Source: Adiantum capillus-veneris (lineage: Eukaryota > Streptophyta > Polypodiopsida > Polypodiales > Pteridaceae). Taken from it: DNA of 64,000 bases. A program made the translations under genes and the position numbers. This document shows, piece after piece, positions 59,338 through 64,000 of this stretch (the first letter of the stretch is position 1; the number at the start of each line of letters is the position of its first letter). Where the stretch lies: assembly GCA_014529385.2 (NCBI GenBank), contig CM043962.1:54331905-54395904 (forward strand), in the 5' to 3' direction. Under the pieces are notes generated by a model. That model was not told the DNA's origin and did not search any database. It worked only from the letters and a program-made list of their open reading frames with translations.

Positions 59338-60496
59338 GGCTAAGAAAAAGAAACATAACTCCTCTAATGAATCATAGAACACTTAAATTTCCTCTCAAAA
59401 GACCAATAAAAGAAGAAGTCAAAGGTATGAGATGAGAAAATAGAAAGAAAGGGTTGAAATCGAGGAAAAAGCCAAGAAACTATTCCAAGAAAAAGTGAAA
59501 GAAACTGGAAATGAAATCTGGAGGATCAATTTTGGTAGATAAATTTTTTGAGCCAATTAATGCAGCCTTGGAAGCTTACCAACAAGCAGACTTAAAGTAG
59601 GCCAAAACATGGAAAAAATTTGGAAAAACTATCCTTCTCCAGATATGGAAGCAGCTAATCTTGAAGCTTATCAAACTTTGGTAAGAATTACTCAAGAAAT
59701 GCTAGAAAAACAAAAACCCAAGCTTGAGAGAATAGCAAAACCTAGGGAGCTTGTGGTAGAAACCAGTAGAGAGAAATCCAAAGTGGTGGTAGAACCCCAA
59801 CTTGAAACTAAAGAGCCAGGGCTCATAGTACCTGACAGTGAAGACGCTTTAGATGGAATTTTGTTTGTGGAGGAAGACTGGCCAGGACATTTATGGGAAA
59901 AAGTAAGGGAGATTAATGGTGGGAGCATAACCTTGAAGTCGGCTCCTATAGAGGAAGTTTGGTTAGACCATTTAGCTCCTTCTATGGACAATGATACCCA
60001 ATCCTTGTATGGGGATAGCGGATCTAAAGCATCAAGAATGTCTAAAGCAATGACTCTGAGAACACTACCCTCTTAGGAGACAATAAAGACCCTACATGTA
60101 GACAACATCCATTCAACCATGTCTACACCCATCCAATGTACTCTTACCTTGGAAAAACTGTTATAAATCAGACCATATTTATGGAATGAGGTACAAAAAA
60201 ATCTAGAGAAAGTGGGGATAACAAGGCTAATCACAAAAAAATTGGGAAAATCGAAACACAAATTGGATAACAAAGAGATTAGATCCGTCCCAATGAACAA
60301 AATCGGAGAATACTATGAAGGGGAAGAAGGAAACACAACCTTTTCGATTAGATATAATAATGTAGAAACCATGGCAATACTAGATAGTGGGTCAGGCATA
60401 GCCATAGCCCCAAAAGCAGTATGGGAATCATGGGGAAAACCGTCCTTTAGACAAACTCGAAGGAAATTACAACTGGATGATGGAGACATCGAAAGA
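59338..60496 (+). mobile_element. Gypsy fragment J (gag end and retropepsin), A/B family
   Basis: Reads in the same order as A and B: SGGSILVDKFFEPINAALEAY, a LPxD-rich linker, MSTPIQCTLTLEKLL, then KIGEYYEGEEGNTTF, retropepsin TMAILDSGSGIAIAPKAVWE and KLQLDDGDIE. It stops at the LTR of copia E at 60497. Few breaks. A third member of the A/B group. Confidence 0.85.
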
Positions 60497-60714
60497 TGTT
60501 GGAATTAGGGTTGCAGAGAAATGCACACAACTTGGAGAAGATGAAGGAAGCTCAAGGCACACAATAGAGAGTGTGTTACTTAGTATGCAAAGATAGCCCT
60601 AGAGAGATGGGCGTATATACAATGCACGGGGGGAAAAACCTCCTAAAGAGGAAATAAATGCCCCGGCGGTCCTAGTGTGTTCACACACATCACTACCACA
60701 TGTATATGGTAACA
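60497..60714 (-). repeat. 3' LTR of copia E
   Basis: 218 bp, minus orientation TGTTACCATATACATG...CCAACA. Matches 46799-47027. A purine tract (CCAGGGGGATT on the minus strand) lies at 60715-60725. Confidence 0.88.
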
Positions 60715-60788
60715 AATCCCCCTGGAGTGATGCGGTGAACGAGAGATAGCACATGAGTAAAGGGAAGTGCCATGCCCTAAGGATATGA

Positions 60789-61377
60789 TCAATCCACAAA
60801 GGGGAGTAAGCCCAAAGCTTTGCAGAAAGCTTCAAGATTCTCACGAGACAGTGCCTTTGTGAAAAGATCTACAAGGTTGTCCTGTGTTGGCACATAAGCC
60901 AAGCTGATCTCTCCTGCTGAGAGCCTCTCCCTGTCATAGTGGTAATGCACCTCAATGTGCTTTGTGCGAGCATGAAAAATTGGGTTCCTCGCAACTGCCA
61001 ATGCGCTCTGACTGTTAGTGTAGATAGTGTTGGCAGTGTCCTGTCCAACACCCAAATCATCCAAAAGGCGTCTAAGCCATACACACTCAACCGTATCTAT
61101 GAAGACTGCTCTGTACTCAGCCCCACAACTCGAAGTGGCCACAGTAGGTTTCTTCTTGCTTCAACCATGATATACATGAACTGCCAAGCATGAAACAAAA
61201 ACCACTTGTGGACACTCGCGTGTCAAAACAACCAGCCCAATTTGAGTCTGAAAAAGAATGTAATTCTGGCGGCAATGATCCCTCCTTGGGATAAAACAAG
61301 CCAAGATGTAAAGTGCCACTAAGGTAGCGGAAAATCCTCTTGACAGCCTGCCAATGCTTAGACCCTGGGCTATGCAT
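60789..61377 (-). mobile_element. RNase H part of copia E
   Basis: HSPGSKHWQAVKRIFRYL, SFSDSNWAGCFDTRVSTSGF, SSCGAEYRAVFIDTVECVWL, ARTKHIEVHYHYDRERL: full copia RNase H, close to the 3' LTR. Confidence 0.88.
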
Positions 61378-61404
61378 AAATCTACTGACCTGTGAGACTG
61401 CAAA

Positions 61405-62471
61405 CTAAATATCTGGCCTCGTGTTGCATACATAAATGAGGCAGCCAACAGCAGTTTGGTAAAGAGTGACATCAGCAGGATCGCCAACATCATGTAGACT
61501 CAACTTCAAACCTGTTTCCATGGGAGTGGCAATAGGTTTGCAATCCTCAAGTCCAGACTTACATAGCAATGTCTCTATGTAACTTTTCTGACACAAGACA
61601 ATACCACCATCACACTGCTTAAACTGTATACCCAAGTAATGATGCAACAGCCACAAATCTTTCATCTTGAAAGTAGCATTCAAATCAGCCTTAAATTCAG
61701 CAATATGTCTCTCATTTGGTCCAGTGATGATCAACAAATCTCGACATAAAGAACCACAATGAGAAGTACATCACCCTCATGCTTTACATACAATGTGCTT
61801 TCTGTTGGACTGTTACAAAAGCCTCCTTTGACCAAATGAGTGTCAGCTTTCTCATACCAAGCACAAGGAGATTGCTTCAACCCATACAAAGACTTCTTAC
61901 ACCTACACACTTTGTCCTCTTGTCCTTTTATGACAAAACCGCGAGGCTGCGTTACATAAACTTCCTCAAATATGTCACCATTCAAAAAAGCAGTAACAAT
62001 GTCTAATTGATGTACATCCCAACCAAAATGAGCTGCCAATGCACATAGAAAAAGCACAGTAGTCATACGACAAGTGGGAGCAAAAGTCTCTTCATAATCT
62101 ATGTCTTTTTGTTGTGCATAACCCTTTGCAACAAGTCGAGCCTTATGGTGATCGATCTCACCATCCGGCTTGCGTTTCAACTTGTAAACCCACTTCGTAC
62201 CAATGGCCTTTTTGCATGGAGGCAAATCACATAAAGTCCATGTGTCATTTTCTATAAGTGAATCATATTCTGATTGCATGGCAGCCATCCAATTTTTCAA
62301 ATTCTGTGCTTCATCAAAAGGCATAGGCTCCTCAACATCATGTAAGCTAGACACAGCCAAAGCATAACAATTTGATGCATACGATGCATGGCAAGAGCCT
62401 GAACGAGTACGACTAGACAAAGGTGCATCCAATTTACTGTCACGCAAAGTGTGCACCATCCATTTTGGCAT
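61405..62471 (-). mobile_element. RT part of copia E
   Basis: ALIENDTWTLCDLPP-like start, KWVYKLKRKPDGEIDHHKAR, DVHQLDIVTAFLNGDIFEEV, KKSLYGLKQSPCAWYEK, the active-site region near 61740, and the IATPMETGLKLSLHD end. Confidence 0.88.
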
Positions 62472-62886
62472 ACCTTTAGCCTGCTTATTTTTAGCCCTTT
62501 CCTCATCAAGTACATCATGTACATCTGCATCAGTAATAGGCTAATCTATAACATTTTCAGAAACCCCCATAGGCTGTCCATTTGCCTCATTAGAACTTAC
62601 ATTCGTATTTCCACCACTGAAAAGAGGCAACAAAGTGTCATAAATGTCCTGTGAGCTTACATTACTGTCTCTAGTACATGACAGCAAGGGCTGAATAGAA
62701 TCTTCCACAAACACTACAACCTGTGAAACCAAAATACATTTTGTTTGCGAATATACATTTGATAGCCTTACCATCCAATTTTTTGTGATGTGTTTGTGGC
62801 ACCAAAGCATATGCCAAACAACCAAAAACACGCATGTGCTCAATAGAAGGCTTTCTATCATGCCATGCTTCATATGGAGTAATAGA
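62472..62886 (-). mobile_element. Integrase-RT linker of copia E
   Basis: Short frames with GGNTNVSSNEANGQPMGVSE match the D copy near 53905. Low-complexity linker with no domain. Confidence 0.6.
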
Positions 62887-63441
62887 CTACAAAGCTTTCA
62901 TAGGACACCTGTTAAGTACATAAGTGGCACACATGATGGCCTCAAGCCAAAAAGAATGCGGCAAAGCTTGACTTTTGACCATACATCGTGCCATTTCCGT
63001 CAATGACCTGTTTTTCCTCTCAGCAACACCATTTTGCTGAGGTGTATAAGGTATTGTACATTGGTGTTTTATCCCACGACTAGCCAGAAATGCATTAAAT
63101 TCATGAGACATATACTCCCCCCCTCGATTTGAATGGAGGGTGCCCATAGTACATTTCGAAACATTTTCAGCCATAGCCAGAAATTGTTTGAAGCACATAA
63201 AAACTTCAGACTTTGCTTTAAGCAGAAATACCCATGCATGCCTGGAGTAATCATCAATGAAAGTCACGAAGTAAAGGTAATTGCCCAAGGACGGAGTTTG
63301 CATGGGCCCACAAACATCACTATGCACAAGCTGCAACCTGCAACCTGCATGTGGCCCAAACTGAACCATCCTTTGGAAACTTAGAATGCTGCATCTTACC
63401 CAAAATATAGCCTTCACAAACATGTTTGACGGGTGCTTCAA
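62887..63441 (-). mobile_element. Integrase part of copia E
   Basis: LVHSDVCGPMQTPSLGNYLY, FIDDYSRHAWVFLLK, HSNRGGEYMSHEFNAFLASR, PYTPQQNGVAERKNRSLTEM and LNRCPMKAL give the copia integrase core. Confidence 0.9.
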
Positions 63442-63976
63442 GAGGCGGCAACAAAGAAGAAACCATATTAGATTTCTGCAAACGCAGCAAACTGGTAAAA
63501 TTCAGATGACCAAAACGTGCATACCAAAGTTTTACATCTGAAATAGCCCTTGAATCTGCAGCAGCATTTGCAAAATTTTGTCCACACTTGTCATACAAAG
63601 TGAGCTTATACAGCCGGCCACGGCACAAAAGGCCAGATGCAACAATTTCATCACCAAAACTGAGATCATGAATTGTACATCTGTCATCCACAAATTTGAC
63701 TACAAGTCCAAGTCTAGCAAGTCCAGATACAGACAAGAGATTCTTCTTGATCCGAGGTACATAAAGTGCATCAACAAGTGTGAAGGAACTGCCATTTGTA
63801 GCAGTAAGCACAATCTTTCCAACTCCCTGAACCAGATAAGAGGCATTGTTGGCACAAGTGACTGAATTCCCATGAGGGACAGACTCGAGAGAGGTAAACA
63901 ATTCACGATGTGAGGTAATGTGCTTTGTAGCACCACTATCGAAATACCACACATGTGAATCTGCAGCAACTGACAA
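63442..63976 (-). mobile_element. Protease and HHCC part of copia E
   Basis: SHVWYFDSGATKHITSHREL (protease), LYVPRIKKNLLSVSGLARLG, then LWYARFGHLNFTSLLRLQKS and HVCEGYILGKM (integrase HHCC region). Confidence 0.9.
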
Positions 63977-64000
63977 GCATGTATCATGGATAGCAGGATT

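Larger units (their letters stand above)
60497..64000 (-). mobile_element. Copia element E, minus strand, runs off the window
   Basis: Same family as D. On the minus strand: protease, integrase, RT, RNase H, purine tract, 3' LTR. The 5' end lies beyond 64000. Several breaks, but more complete than D. Inserted into J. Confidence 0.9.

Overview
This is a block of nuclear DNA from a land plant, built almost wholly of transposable elements nested in one another. I see no host gene in its own context. The plant assignment rests on the element types: Ty1/copia and Ty3/gypsy elements with plant-type primer sites (initiator tRNA-Met, tRNA-Asp), an archaeal-type second RNase H as in Tat-lineage gypsy elements, and an En/Spm (CACTA) transposon with TNP2 and TNPA-like genes. 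A decayed stretch at the left resembles a Penelope-like reverse transcriptase. Such elements are rare in flowering plants, so a fern, lycophyte or conifer is possible, but that is a weak inference.

Left half, about 1-43555. A degenerate Penelope-like relic (498-1620) is followed by old gypsy element A (about 1657-43555). A is split by two later insertions. The first is a 5.5 kb Tork/Tnt1-like copia (5054-10562, 192-bp LTRs, target duplication CCTCA). The second is large gypsy element B (12296-39049, LTRs of 940 and 938 bp, target duplication CTAGG). B carries in its leader a complete 7.7 kb CACTA transposon (13865-21556, target duplication TTA). Its two multi-exon genes, transposase of about 1104 aa and TNPA-like protein of about 371 aa, read open when plain GT-AG introns are removed. 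The CACTA also holds a captured scrap of a host heavy-metal-associated (HMA/HIPP-type) gene.

Right half, about 43556-64000. This is a mosaic of decayed pieces: gypsy parts C1 and C2; copia family D/E in two inverted copies (D plus strand, E minus strand and running off the window); gypsy family F/H in two inverted copies sharing a 1.3 kb LTR, one of whose LTRs holds a 2.2 kb insertion K; and a gag-PR piece J related to A and B.

The most interesting structure is in the untranslated parts of A and B. Both carry arrays of about 20-bp palindromes, different in sequence in each family but spaced about 285 bp apart. In B the array occurs twice, once before gag and once before an extra 3' ORF. The two arrays have nearly the same step pattern and both stop 168-169 bp before the start codon. 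The CACTA sits inside one step, and removing it restores the period. B also has an unusual domain order: a two-copy-looking domain in front of gag, two zinc-binding HHCC modules before the integrase core, a second retropepsin-like domain after integrase, a tail of repeated W-x-P-K motifs, an internal polypurine tract identical to the terminal one, and a roughly 3 kb coiled-coil ORF in the env position.
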